Of a stretch of 64,000 nt of DNA, positions 1 through 8,092 are shown in pieces; within the stretch, counting starts at the first letter, position 1, and each line of letters begins with the position of its first letter. The DNA is from Pseudomonas iridis. GTDB lineage: Bacteria > Pseudomonadota > Gammaproteobacteria > Pseudomonadales > Pseudomonadaceae. The notes under the pieces are model-generated. The model was not told the origin of the DNA, did not search any database, and saw nothing but the letters and a program-made list of their open reading frames with translations. Both the position numbers and the translations under genes were made by a program. Where the stretch lies: the NCBI RefSeq assembly GCF_017980685.1, contig NZ_JACXXO010000001.1:744001-808000 (forward strand), in the 5' to 3' direction.

Positions 1-688
1 GGACGTGCTCACCGAAAGCACCGCCGACCTCGCCTTCACCCTGATCATGAGCAGTGCTCGCCGCGTCGCCGAACTCGACGCCTGGACCAAGGCCGGCCAA
101 TGGCAAGCCAGCGTCGGCGCCCCGCTGTTCGGCTGTGACGTCCACGGCAAAACCCTCGGTATCGTCGGCATGGGCAACATCGGCGCCGCCGTCGCCCGCC
201 GGGGTCGGTTCGGTTTCAACATGCCGATCATCTACAGCGGCAACAGCCGCAAGACCGAGCTTGAGCAAGAACTCGGCGCACAATTTCGCAGCCTCGACCA
301 ACTCCTGGCCGAAGCCGACTTCGTCTGCCTGGTGGTGCCACTCAGTGACAAGACCCGCCACCTGATCAGCCATCGTGAACTGTCCCTGATGAAGCCGAGC
401 GCGATTCTGGTCAACATTTCCCGTGGCCCGGTGGTCGATGAACCGGCACTGATCGAGGCGCTGCAAAACAACCGCATCCGCGGTGCCGGCCTCGACGTCT
501 ACGAAAAAGAACCGCTGGCCGAGTCACCACTGTTCCAGCTGAAAAACGCCGTAACTTTGCCGCACATCGGTTCGGCCACCCATGAAACCCGCGAAGCCAT
601 GGCCAATCGCGCCCTCGCCAACCTGCGCAGCGCGCTGCTCGGCGAACGTCCGCAGGATCTGGTGAACCCGCAAGTCTGGCGCGGCTGA
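1..688 (+). CDS. 2-hydroxyacid dehydrogenase (GhrB/TkrA type), 5' truncated by window edge
   Basis: The reading frame is open to the left edge, so the N-terminal part lies outside the window; about 227 residues remain. The remaining part has the Rossmann motif GIVGMGNIGAAVA, then the family catalytic triad region: Arg in VNISRGPVVDE, Glu in GLDVYEKEP and His in LPHIGSATHE. This is the D-isomer-specific 2-hydroxyacid dehydrogenase family, which reduces glyoxylate, hydroxypyruvate or 2-ketogluconate with NAD(P)H in the cytoplasm. The exact substrate cannot be read from this fragment. A GC-rich hairpin follows the stop. Confidence 0.9.
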   Translation, partial: DVLTESTADLAFTLIMSSARRVAELDAWTKAGQWQASVGAPLFGCDVHGKTLGIVGMGNIGAAVARRGRFGFNMPIIYSGNSRKTELEQELGAQFRSLDQLLAEADFVCLVVPLSDKTRHLISHRELSLMKPSAILVNISRGPVVDEPALIEALQNNRIRGAGLDVYEKEPLAESPLFQLKNAVTLPHIGSATHETREAMANRALANLRSALLGERPQDLVNPQVWRG

Positions 689-694
689 AATAAC

Positions 695-720
695 GGGCAA
701 GTGCCGCAGGGTACTTGCCC
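695..720 (+). terminator. Possible hairpin terminator after the dehydrogenase
   Basis: GGGCAAGT and ACTTGCCC form an 8-bp stem with a 10-nt loop, starting 7 nt after the stop codon. There is only a mixed pyrimidine tract downstream, so it is a weak intrinsic terminator at best. Confidence 0.45.
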
Positions 721-833
721 CCTACTTCCTTACATACACAACTTGAAAATCAACAACAAACCAAATTAAACAGCCGCGTTATAAGCTCCGCATGATTATC
801 GACCTAACGATAAACAAATGGAGAGCAAATACC

Positions 834-1341
834 GTGGACAACTTGAGCACCGAAAAACTTATTCGTTACAGCAAAGTAATATTAATGGCGTACATCAGCA
901 TCTTTGGTTTGCTGGTCATGATTCAGAACTTCACAGACTATGAATCCAACTACACCTACGTGGCTCACATCCTCAGTATGGACACCACCACTGCCAGTGA
1001 AACCATCAAGTACCGAGCCATTGAATCACCGATGATTCATCACCGAATCTACTGGTTCATCATCAATGGAAGTTACTTACACCGTGCTCTGCCTGATAGG
1101 CACCTATCAGCTTTATCGCAACATCAACGCGAGTGCGGAGGAATTCCACGAGTCAAAAAAATTCTCGATCATGGGCATACTGGCGGCAATATTCATTTAT
1201 TACGTCTGCTTGCAAACGGTGGGCGTCGAATGGTTCGACATGGACACTTCGCAATCATGGAACGCCAAGGACTGGGCACGGCATATTGTTGATTTCATAT
1301 TCCCGGTGATGATTTACATCACATTGAAAGTCGAGCGCTGA
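834..1341 (+). pseudogene. DUF2165 small membrane protein, frameshifted
   Basis: The product resembles DUF2165 predicted integral membrane proteins (about 160 residues, four membrane helices, function unknown). The best start is GTG at 834, with GGAG 8-9 nt upstream; an in-frame ATG at 792 lacks a ribosome site. The frame from 834 encodes the N-terminal half (IRYSKVILMAYISIFGLLV, NFTDYESNYTYVAHILSMDT). After about position 1065 the family sequence continues in another frame (LCLIGTYQLYR, then a hydrophobic segment and ETVGVEWFDM-like text, to the stop at 1341). The change equals one extra base or two missing bases. Base composition is more AT-rich than in its neighbours, which hints at transfer. 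A sequencing error is possible. Confidence 0.75.
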
Positions 1342-1361
1342 AGATTCAGCGCTCGGTGGTT

Positions 1362-2273
1362 TCACACCAACTTGCCTTGGCTCGGCATTTCCAATGTCCG
1401 GGGTTTACGGAATACCAGCACATTACCCAACATCACCAGAACCAGCCCCACCAGCGCTGGCGCTGTCCATTGATAACCTTCGGCAAAGGCCGAAACATTC
1501 AGCGCCACCACCGGGAACAATACCGTGCAATACGCTGCGCGTTCAGGGCCCATGCGCCCGACCAGCGTCAGGTACGCGGTGAAGCCAATGACCGAGCCCG
1601 GAATCACCAGATACAGTAGCGAACCGACGTAACGAGGTGACCAGTCCATGTCGAAGGGAATGCCTTTGACCAGACACCACACCGACAGCATCGCGGCACC
1701 GTAAGCCATGCCCCAGGCGTTGGTGGTCAGCGGTTTGAGCCCGGCCTTCTGTTGCAGGCTCGAGAGCATGTTACCCGCCGAGAAACACAACGTACCGCAC
1801 AGTGCCAGGCCAAGACCGAGCAAGGTTTGCGGCGTAGCCTGATGGCCGGCCAGTTCCGGCCAGAACAACAGGCCCAGGCCGAACAACCCCAATCCCCCAC
1901 CCATCAACACATTGCGGGCAATGCGCTGACCGAAGAACACCCGTGCATTGAGCGCATTCCACAAGGTGGCGGTGGAAAACACCACCGCCACCAGACCGCT
2001 GGGAATCCACTGGCTGGCGGTCAAAAAGCACATGAAGTTGACGCAGAACAGACACACGCCCTGCGCCACACAGATCAGGTGCCCGCGCCGGTTCATCGGT
2101 TGCAACCGGCGGCTGAGCAGCAACAGCGCAAACAGCACCAGCGCGGCCAGGCCAAAGCGATAGACGATCGACACTGGAATCTCCACCACGCCCAATTGCC
2201 ATTTCAAGGCAATCCAGGTGGTGCCCCAGATCAGCACGGTCAGCAGATACAACGACAGGTTCATGATGGACAC
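1362..2273 (-). CDS. EamA/DMT-family transporter
   Basis: A 303-residue protein with about ten hydrophobic segments, beginning with LYLLTVLIWGTTWIALKWQ, a typical first helix of EamA (RhaT/YdcZ-like) drug/metabolite exporters. Two EamA repeats fill the whole length, which is normal for the family. It is an inner-membrane protein that probably exports an amino acid or metabolite; the substrate is unknown. It lies divergent from the AraC regulator with 130 bp between the starts, so regulation by that neighbour is a reasonable inference. Confidence 0.88.
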   Translation of the reverse strand: MSIMNLSLYLLTVLIWGTTWIALKWQLGVVEIPVSIVYRFGLAALVLFALLLLSRRLQPMNRRGHLICVAQGVCLFCVNFMCFLTASQWIPSGLVAVVFSTATLWNALNARVFFGQRIARNVLMGGGLGLFGLGLLFWPELAGHQATPQTLLGLGLALCGTLCFSAGNMLSSLQQKAGLKPLTTNAWGMAYGAAMLSVWCLVKGIPFDMDWSPRYVGSLLYLVIPGSVIGFTAYLTLVGRMGPERAAYCTVLFPVVALNVSAFAEGYQWTAPALVGLVLVMLGNVLVFRKPRTLEMPSQGKLV

Positions 2274-2403
2274 TCCTCAATTGGATTTCAGTGTCCGCTG
2301 CGGCCTGAAGACCACGCTTGCATAAACTTGCGCTTTTGTCGGCCGACTGGCTGGCAGCGCGAAGGCGACGGAGTAGGATGCAAGTCGTTGAAGAGAACCG
2401 ATC

Positions 2404-3279
2404 ATGGCCGCCATCGAAAACCTGCAAGTCTTCCAGGCACTTAACCGCTCGCCGAACGCATGCCTTGTGCACAGCGCCGAGCTCGGTGACGGTTTGTCTG
2501 CGGCCCTGTGGACCAATCACCACGACGCCCAGGAATACGAAGCGCCGAGCCATCACACCCTCTCGTGCTATATCGCCGGTGGCACTGGCACGTTTCGTCG
2601 CGGTCAGCCGGGCCACAAGGGCGGGCCGGACAAGCTGTGCATCCTGCCGGCGGATCACGAATCAGGCTGGGTGATCAATGGCGATATCCGCCTGGCACAC
2701 CTGTATTTCAGCGCCGAACAATTTGCCCTCGGTTGCGTGACGTTGCTCGATCGCGAGCCGCGCGAGATGCAACTGCGCGAGCAGACCTTCCTCGAAGATC
2801 CGCAGCAAGCGCAGCGCTTTCGGCAATTGCTGAACCTGAACTGGGACGAGCCGGCCGAACGTTTGCTGACCAGCAGCATTGCCCATGAATTGATCAGCCA
2901 TACCTTGCTCAGTCAGGTCGGTGCGCGGCAGGGTTTACGTTTGAAAGGCGGGCTGGCACCGCACCAACGCCGGCAACTGGTGGACTTCATCGACAGTCAG
3001 TTGGCCGAGCCGATCAGCCTCGGGCAACTGGCCGGGTTGTGTGCGTTGTCGGAGTATCACTTTGCGCGAATGTTTCGCGTGAGCTTCGGGCTGCCGCCGC
3101 ATCAATACGTGCTGGCCCGGCGTTTGAGTCGGGCGCGGGAGTTGTTGCGCGGGACGGCGTTGCCACTGGGAGAGATTGCACTGGCGTGCGGATTTGCCAG
3201 TGCGAGTCATTTCACCAATCGTTTCAAGCAGGTGTTGGGTGGGACGCCCGGCGAATATCGGCAGGCGTTTTTGCGTTAG
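2404..3279 (+). CDS. AraC-family transcriptional regulator
   Basis: A 291-residue protein. The C-terminal 100 residues carry the two helix-turn-helix units of the AraC/XylS family (LGQLAGLCALSEYHFARMF, then GEIALACGFASASHFTNRFK, with the GGTPGEYR ending). The N-terminal 180 residues form the less conserved cupin-like sensing part. The start ATG follows GAAGAGAAC. It probably controls the divergent EamA transporter, by analogy with many AraC/EamA pairs. The ligand is not known. Confidence 0.9.
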   Translation: MAAIENLQVFQALNRSPNACLVHSAELGDGLSAALWTNHHDAQEYEAPSHHTLSCYIAGGTGTFRRGQPGHKGGPDKLCILPADHESGWVINGDIRLAHLYFSAEQFALGCVTLLDREPREMQLREQTFLEDPQQAQRFRQLLNLNWDEPAERLLTSSIAHELISHTLLSQVGARQGLRLKGGLAPHQRRQLVDFIDSQLAEPISLGQLAGLCALSEYHFARMFRVSFGLPPHQYVLARRLSRARELLRGTALPLGEIALACGFASASHFTNRFKQVLGGTPGEYRQAFLR

Positions 3280-3310
3280 ATCAGTGATTTTCGCTGTCTG
3301 TCAGGGCCTC

Positions 3311-3401
3311 ATCGCTGGCAAGCCAGCTCCCACAAAGTCTTCAGTCGCTCAAGAAATATGTGCTCGACCCAGATCCTTGTGGGAGCTGGCTTGCCAGCGA
3401 T
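3311..3401. repeat. REPIN (inverted pair of REP, 'GCTGGCAAGCCAGC' type)
   Basis: Two copies of a 24-bp palindromic REP (3311-3334 and 3378-3401) in inverted orientation, separated by 43 bp. It lies between two convergent genes, the usual place for these elements in Pseudomonas. The core contains GCTGGCTTGCCAGC next to GTGGGAG. Confidence 0.85.
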
Positions 3402-3422
3402 GAACGATGACGCGGTTGCGGA

Positions 3423-5852
3423 TCAGAACTCCAGGGTGCTCGACAACGAAACCTGCCGCGAATCCCCCATCGACACAAAGAACCGGCTCGCCGACGAGGT
3501 GTAATAAGTGCGGTCGAACAGGTTCTTCACATTGAGCTGAAACTTGACCTTCTGCCCTTCGATTTTGGTGTCGTAAGTGGCGAACGCGTCGGCCACGGTG
3601 TAGCTCGGCAGATCGAAATCATTCACCGCATTACCCGCCCGCTCGCCGACGTAGCGCGCCCCGGCGCCAACGCGCAACTGATCGCCGCCGATCACGCTGC
3701 CGAAGTCATACACCGCCGACAATGAGCCGCTGTTCTTCGCCACGTTTTGCAAACGCTTGCCCTTGTATTCCGGGTCTTCGGTGACTTCGGCATCGGTGTA
3801 GGCGTAGCTGCCGATCATGCTCCAGCGGTCGCTCAACTGACCGGTCATGTCCACTTCCAGACCCCGGGAGCGCACTTCACCGACTGCGCTGTAAATCGTT
3901 GTCGGGCCTTCGGAATTGGCCACCAGCACGTTGCGTTTCTTGATGTCGAACAGCGCGATATTGCCGGTGATGCGCCCCGGCATGTCCAGCCGCGCACCCA
4001 GCTCCCACGACTTCGCTTCTTCCGGCGCGATGCTGCCGTCGAGCACGGTGCTGCTGCCGCTCAGCGGAGCAATGGTCGAGTTGGGTTTGAACGATTCGGT
4101 GTAGCTGCCGTAGAACGACAACTCGTCGGTGTAGCGATACACCAGACCTGCGCGCGGCACCCATTTCTGGCCATTGCTGTCGGTGTTGGCCTTGAACGGC
4201 ACGCCTTTGCCGGCGTACTGGTCGTACTCTTGAAAACGTCCGCCGGCGACCAGAATCCACTGGTCGTTGAGGTGGATGGAGTCCTGCAAAAAGACCGAGT
4301 CGCTGCGCAGTTCATCGGTCTGTGCGCTGTCGGCGGCGCTGACCGTGGAGCCCTCGACTTCACGACCGTACACCGGGTTGGTGTAGCTGAAGGTGCTCAG
4401 GCTTTTCTGGCGGATCAGGTCGACGCGGTAGATCTTGCGGTACTCGTCATCGACGCCGAACACCAGGTCATGCTGCATGCCCAGCACGTTGACCTTGCCT
4501 TCGAGGCTGGCGGTGGTGAAACGGTCGGTGCTGATCGCGCCGTGGGTGCCGTCCATGTTGCGGGTCAGCGTGCCGTTTTGGGTGTTTATGGCGGTCACGC
4601 GGACCTGGCTGGCGTCGTAGGTTTCGCGGTTCCAGCTGTAGCCGAAGTGGGCTTTCCAGTCGTCGTTGAGTTCGTGATCGGCTTCGAAGTGATACAGATC
4701 CGAACGCCCTTCCATGTCGTTGAACGGCTCGTCGAGACGTTGCTTGCGCGAGATGTCCAACGGGTGATTGGTGCGCGGATCGATCAGCGTGCCACGGTCG
4801 AACGGGGAGAGAAACTCGCGATGTTCATAAGCGAATAACAGCTGGGTACGTTCGCCATACCAGGCCAGCGAAGGGGCGATCAACGTTTCCCGATGAGTGC
4901 CGAAATTGCGCCAATAATCTTCGTCGACATGATCCACCACCATGCGATAGGCCAGCCCGGAATCGCCTAGTGCGCCCGTGCTGTCGAAGGTGCCGCCGCT
5001 GCCGTTCTTGCCGTCGCCGTAGGTCGACCCGGTGTAGGTCAACGCATTGTATTGCGTCAGTTCAGGTTTCTTGCTGACCAGATTGACCACGCCGCCCGGG
5101 TCCTGAATACCGTACAGCAAGGAGGCCGGGCCTTTGAGCACTTCGACGCGATCGACCGTGGCGTTCATGCCACGCCCCTGCACGATCGGCATGCCGTCGC
5201 GCATGATCGAGCCGTTGCGGTTATCACCGAAGCCGCGGGTCATCACCGAATCCTGGGTGCTGCCCAGCGTGTTGCCCTGGGTGATGCCGCTGACGTTGGC
5301 CAGCGCGTCGTCGAGATTGCGCGGCGCCTGATCGCGAATGACCTGCGCCGGGATGACATTGACGGTCTGCGGGATTTCCTGAAGCGAGGCCGAGGAACGC
5401 ATCACCGAGCTGGTTGGCGGCGGCTGGTAACTCGTCGACTCATTGCGCATCGAGGTGATGGTGGTGGCGCCCAGATTCAGCGCGCCTTCGGTGGGCTGCG
5501 GCTCAAGTGCCAGGGTGTGACTGTCGGTGCGGCGGAAGCTCAGGCCGGAACCGGCAAGCAGGCGTTGCAGCGCTTGTTCTGCATTCATCTGTCCATTGAC
5601 GGCTGGCGCGGTGAGGCCGTACGGCGCTTCATCGGTGTAGACCACGCTTTGCCCGGTGACGCGGCTGAAGTCGCTCAGGGCTTGCGGCAACGGTTTGGCA
5701 ACCAATGCGAAATTGAATTGCTTTTGCGCCTGGCTGTTGACGGTTTCAGCGGCGAGCGCGACGCTCATTGGCAACAGCGCCAATGCCGAAAAACTTAATG
5801 CCGAAACGCCCAACCATTGTTTGACCGAACCCGATTTTGCCCTGGACTTCAT
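3423..5852 (-). CDS. TonB-dependent siderophore receptor with signalling (STN) domain
   Basis: An 809-residue outer-membrane receptor. It has a signal peptide ending near VALAAETV, an STN signalling domain at about residues 45-115 (FALVAKPLPQALSDFS), a plug domain (SLQEIPQTVNVIPAQVI, LANVSGITQGN, VLKGPASLLYG) and a 22-strand barrel ending in the terminal Phe (SLSSTLEF). The STN domain marks it as a trans-signalling receptor, matching the FecR-like and ECF sigma genes upstream on the same strand. The family (FpvA/FoxA/FiuA type) imports ferric siderophores; the ligand is not readable. A block of REP repeats separates it from fecR, so it may have its own promoter. Confidence 0.93.
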   Translation of the reverse strand: MKSRAKSGSVKQWLGVSALSFSALALLPMSVALAAETVNSQAQKQFNFALVAKPLPQALSDFSRVTGQSVVYTDEAPYGLTAPAVNGQMNAEQALQRLLAGSGLSFRRTDSHTLALEPQPTEGALNLGATTITSMRNESTSYQPPPTSSVMRSSASLQEIPQTVNVIPAQVIRDQAPRNLDDALANVSGITQGNTLGSTQDSVMTRGFGDNRNGSIMRDGMPIVQGRGMNATVDRVEVLKGPASLLYGIQDPGGVVNLVSKKPELTQYNALTYTGSTYGDGKNGSGGTFDSTGALGDSGLAYRMVVDHVDEDYWRNFGTHRETLIAPSLAWYGERTQLLFAYEHREFLSPFDRGTLIDPRTNHPLDISRKQRLDEPFNDMEGRSDLYHFEADHELNDDWKAHFGYSWNRETYDASQVRVTAINTQNGTLTRNMDGTHGAISTDRFTTASLEGKVNVLGMQHDLVFGVDDEYRKIYRVDLIRQKSLSTFSYTNPVYGREVEGSTVSAADSAQTDELRSDSVFLQDSIHLNDQWILVAGGRFQEYDQYAGKGVPFKANTDSNGQKWVPRAGLVYRYTDELSFYGSYTESFKPNSTIAPLSGSSTVLDGSIAPEEAKSWELGARLDMPGRITGNIALFDIKKRNVLVANSEGPTTIYSAVGEVRSRGLEVDMTGQLSDRWSMIGSYAYTDAEVTEDPEYKGKRLQNVAKNSGSLSAVYDFGSVIGGDQLRVGAGARYVGERAGNAVNDFDLPSYTVADAFATYDTKIEGQKVKFQLNVKNLFDRTYYTSSASRFFVSMGDSRQVSLSSTLEF

Positions 5853-5972
5853 TGCTCAATGACCTGTGTAGAACCGCAACGGATGCGAATGACTCGCAGT
5901 TTCAGTCACTACACGGATGGGGCTCGGGTTTACCTCACTATATTTCTGAAATTATTTTTCGAGAGATGTGTG

Positions 5973-6200
5973 TCTGGTCTGACGCCTTCGCGAGCAGGCT
6001 CGCTCCCACAGGGGATCGCATTTCAAAATGTGGGGAGGTGTGTTGTCTGGTCTGACGCCCGCACGAGCAGGCTCGCTCCCACAGGGGATCGCATTTCAAA
6101 ATGTGGGGAGGTGTGTTGTTTGGTCTGACGCCTTCGCGAGCAGGCTCGCTCCCACAGCGGATCGCATTTCAAAATGTGGGAGCGAGCCTGCTCGCGAAGG
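5973..6200. repeat. Three-unit 73-bp tandem repeat built from REP half-elements
   Basis: Units begin at 5973, 6046 and 6119, an exact 73-bp period. Each contains one REP palindrome (GCGAGCAGGCTCGCTCCCAC), a linker GGATCGCATTTCAAAATGTGGG and a short tail. Only the last unit ends in a full inverted REP partner (6175-6200), so units 1 and 2 look like REPINs that lost their right arm and were amplified. This fills most of the 359 bp between the receptor start and the FecR-like gene; the rest (5853-5972) is AT-rich and should hold the receptor promoter. Confidence 0.88.
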
Positions 6201-6211
6201 GGCCGGCAACG

Positions 6212-7201
6212 TCAGCGCAAAATAATCATCTGCCCAAAAACCCGATGCTGCTCAAACCCCAAGACTCCTTGCAGGGAATTGAGCACTGCCTGCGGATCCT
6301 TGCTCGGAAAACTGCCGCTGACCCTGCGCGCCGCCAGCTCATCGTTGAGCAAGACGATCCGCCCCGGGTAATAGCGGCGAAGATCCTGCACCACATCCGC
6401 CAGCGTCGATTTGTAGTAAGTCAGCCAGCCTTTGCGCCAGGCCAGTTGCGCCTCGCTGTCCACGACATGCAGTTTTTCCGCAGTCCCATCACCGTAAGCC
6501 ACTTGCTGGCCGGCGGTGAGAATCTGCTGCTCGCCCCCTTGATCCGCTGTCACGCCGACGCGCCCGGACAACACCGTCACCTGCGCTCCATGGGGTTGCA
6601 GACGCACTTCGAATTGCGTCCCGAGCACCCGCGCCTGGCCCTTCTCGGCCTCGACCACAAAGGGATCGCCCGTGTGCGTGACGCTGAAAAACCCGGCGCC
6701 GCGACGCAACTGCACATGGCGCTCGCCCTGGCTGAAATCCACGGCAATGGCACTGTCGGCGTCCAGCGTCACTTGCGATTGATCGGCGAGAGTTACGGTG
6801 CGGACTTCGCCCGGTGCAGAAACATAGTCGGCATTGAGATCATCCAGCCAACGCTGCGGTTGCCAGCCCGTTCCGAGGCTGATCATCAGCACCAGACACG
6901 CGGCCATCGCCAACCCGCCGGACCAGCGCAAGAGCGGCGGACGACGCGGGCGATCCATGGCGTTGAGATAGCCTTGCAGCGCGAAAGCCTCTTCATCGGC
7001 CAACGTTTTCGCCGGGCCTTCACTCAATTCCCAGATTACCTGCGCCTGGGCGTAGGCCTCGGCGTGGGCGGGGTCGGCGCGCAGCCATTGGCTAAACGTG
7101 AGTTGATCCCCTGCTCTGGGCCGATCATGCAACAGGCTCAGCCAGGCGAAAGCGGCCTGTTCCTGGGCGGGCGTCGGAGTGACGCGGTCGGTATGCTTCA
7201 C
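6212..7201 (-). CDS. FecR-family anti-sigma / sigma regulator
   Basis: A 329-residue protein. The N-terminal cytoplasmic part has the DUF4880-like segment (FAWLSLLHDRP...FSQWLRADPAHAEAYA). One membrane helix lies near residues 95-112 (GLAMAACLVLMISLG). The periplasmic FecR domain follows (APGEVRTVTLADQSQVTLD, RRGAGFFSVTH), and the C-terminus has a short STN-like motif (VSGSFPSKDPQAVLNSL). It relays the state of a siderophore receptor to the ECF sigma factor. Its start overlaps the sigma gene's stop by 4 nt (ATGA), showing translational coupling. Confidence 0.93.
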   Translation of the reverse strand: MKHTDRVTPTPAQEQAAFAWLSLLHDRPRAGDQLTFSQWLRADPAHAEAYAQAQVIWELSEGPAKTLADEEAFALQGYLNAMDRPRRPPLLRWSGGLAMAACLVLMISLGTGWQPQRWLDDLNADYVSAPGEVRTVTLADQSQVTLDADSAIAVDFSQGERHVQLRRGAGFFSVTHTGDPFVVEAEKGQARVLGTQFEVRLQPHGAQVTVLSGRVGVTADQGGEQQILTAGQQVAYGDGTAEKLHVVDSEAQLAWRKGWLTYYKSTLADVVQDLRRYYPGRIVLLNDELAARRVSGSFPSKDPQAVLNSLQGVLGFEQHRVFGQMIILR

Positions 7202-7764
7202 GTTGCTTTCCCTGGCGTGCGTGGCGCGGGTTCGCGCAGGCTGGCCTTACAGGCCTCGAGGGCGCGCATCATATGTTTTTCCACGGCGCTCTGGGACAGG
7301 CCCATGGCTTTGGCGATGTCCGCGTACTTGCGGCCGTGTATTCGATTGAGCAAAAAGATCTGCCGGGTGCGTTCGGGCAAGGCGCGCAACGCCGCTTCGA
7401 CATGGCGCAGATCATTACCGGCTTCGAGCGCGGCTTGTGGTTCACTGCCGTGGCTGTCCGGCTCGTCGGGTTGCCAGCCTTCGTTGACGCGCACCCGCGT
7501 GCCTTCACTGCGCAAATGGTCGATGGCGATGTTGCCGGCGCAGCGCAACAGGTAGGTGCTGAGTTCCTCGACCTGTACCAGCGGCCGACGCCAGAAACGC
7601 AGAAACAGATCCTGCACCAGATCCGCCGCCGTCGCCCGGCAGCCAACGCGGCGGCTCACCAGCGCTTCCATCTGTGAACGCTGGGAGAGGAACACCTGAA
7701 GAAAATGCGCACGCGCGCCAAGCGGCTCGTCGTCGCGCGATTCCGGGGGATGGCCGATCAGCAC
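7198..7764 (-). CDS. ECF sigma factor, FecI/iron-starvation type
   Basis: A 188-residue sigma-70 family protein. It has region 2 (ATAADLVQDLFLRFWRRP, STYLLRCAGNIAIDHLRSEG) and region 4 (LPERTRQIFLLNRIHGRKY, IAKAMGLSQSAVEKHMMRAL), the usual FecI layout. The predicted start is GTG at 7764, 1 nt after the stop of the DUF3325 gene, and the downstream FecR-like gene overlaps by 4 nt. It probably transcribes the siderophore receptor gene at 3423-5852, as in other STN-receptor systems. The start could also be a few codons downstream. Confidence 0.92.
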   Translation of the reverse strand: MLIGHPPESRDDEPLGARAHFLQVFLSQRSQMEALVSRRVGCRATAADLVQDLFLRFWRRPLVQVEELSTYLLRCAGNIAIDHLRSEGTRVRVNEGWQPDEPDSHGSEPQAALEAGNDLRHVEAALRALPERTRQIFLLNRIHGRKYADIAKAMGLSQSAVEKHMMRALEACKASLREPAPRTPGKAT

Positions 7765-7765
7765 G

Positions 7766-8092
7766 TCAGCACTGCGCCCAGGCTGCGACCGGACTGGCCA
7801 ACAGACTCAAACCGGCCAGCGCCAAAGCCAGACGCGGGCGATACGGCAGCAACAGCACCAACGCCAAGCCGCTGAGCATCAGCACCGCGAACCAATCGAC
7901 CAGACCCAGACTCCAGCCGTTGGCTGTGACGGCCGCCCAAAGCGACAAACCCAGCAGCAGCCACCCCGCCAGCTTCAGGGCCTGACCCCGTCGCGTCGAC
8001 GGTTTATGCCCGAGCAATTCATCGTGGTGCCGAGGCATGGACAAACACAATGCCGTGAACCCGGCGTAGCACAGTAAAAGCGCCAGCAGCAT
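7766..8092 (-). CDS. DUF3325 small membrane protein (iron-uptake associated)
   Basis: A 108-residue protein with about three hydrophobic helices (LLALLLCYAGFTALCLSMP, AGWLLLGLSLWAAVTA, LALALAGLSLLASPVAA). It matches the DUF3325 family, found with DUF3649 and PepSY proteins beside siderophore receptor genes. The start ATG overlaps the PepSY gene's stop (ATGA at 8089-8092), and a longer open frame upstream is only shadow. The role is unknown; it probably assists periplasmic or inner-membrane steps of iron release. Confidence 0.85.
   Translation of the reverse strand: MLLALLLCYAGFTALCLSMPRHHDELLGHKPSTRRGQALKLAGWLLLGLSLWAAVTANGWSLGLVDWFAVLMLSGLALVLLLPYRPRLALALAGLSLLASPVAAWAQC

Noticed and set aside
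792..833. An upstream ATG start for the DUF2165 gene
   Set aside because: No ribosome site before 792, whereas GTG 834 has GGAG at good spacing and begins the family sequence.
3747..4838. Long plus-strand frame inside the siderophore receptor gene
   Set aside because: Antisense shadow typical of high-GC coding DNA; no motif in it.
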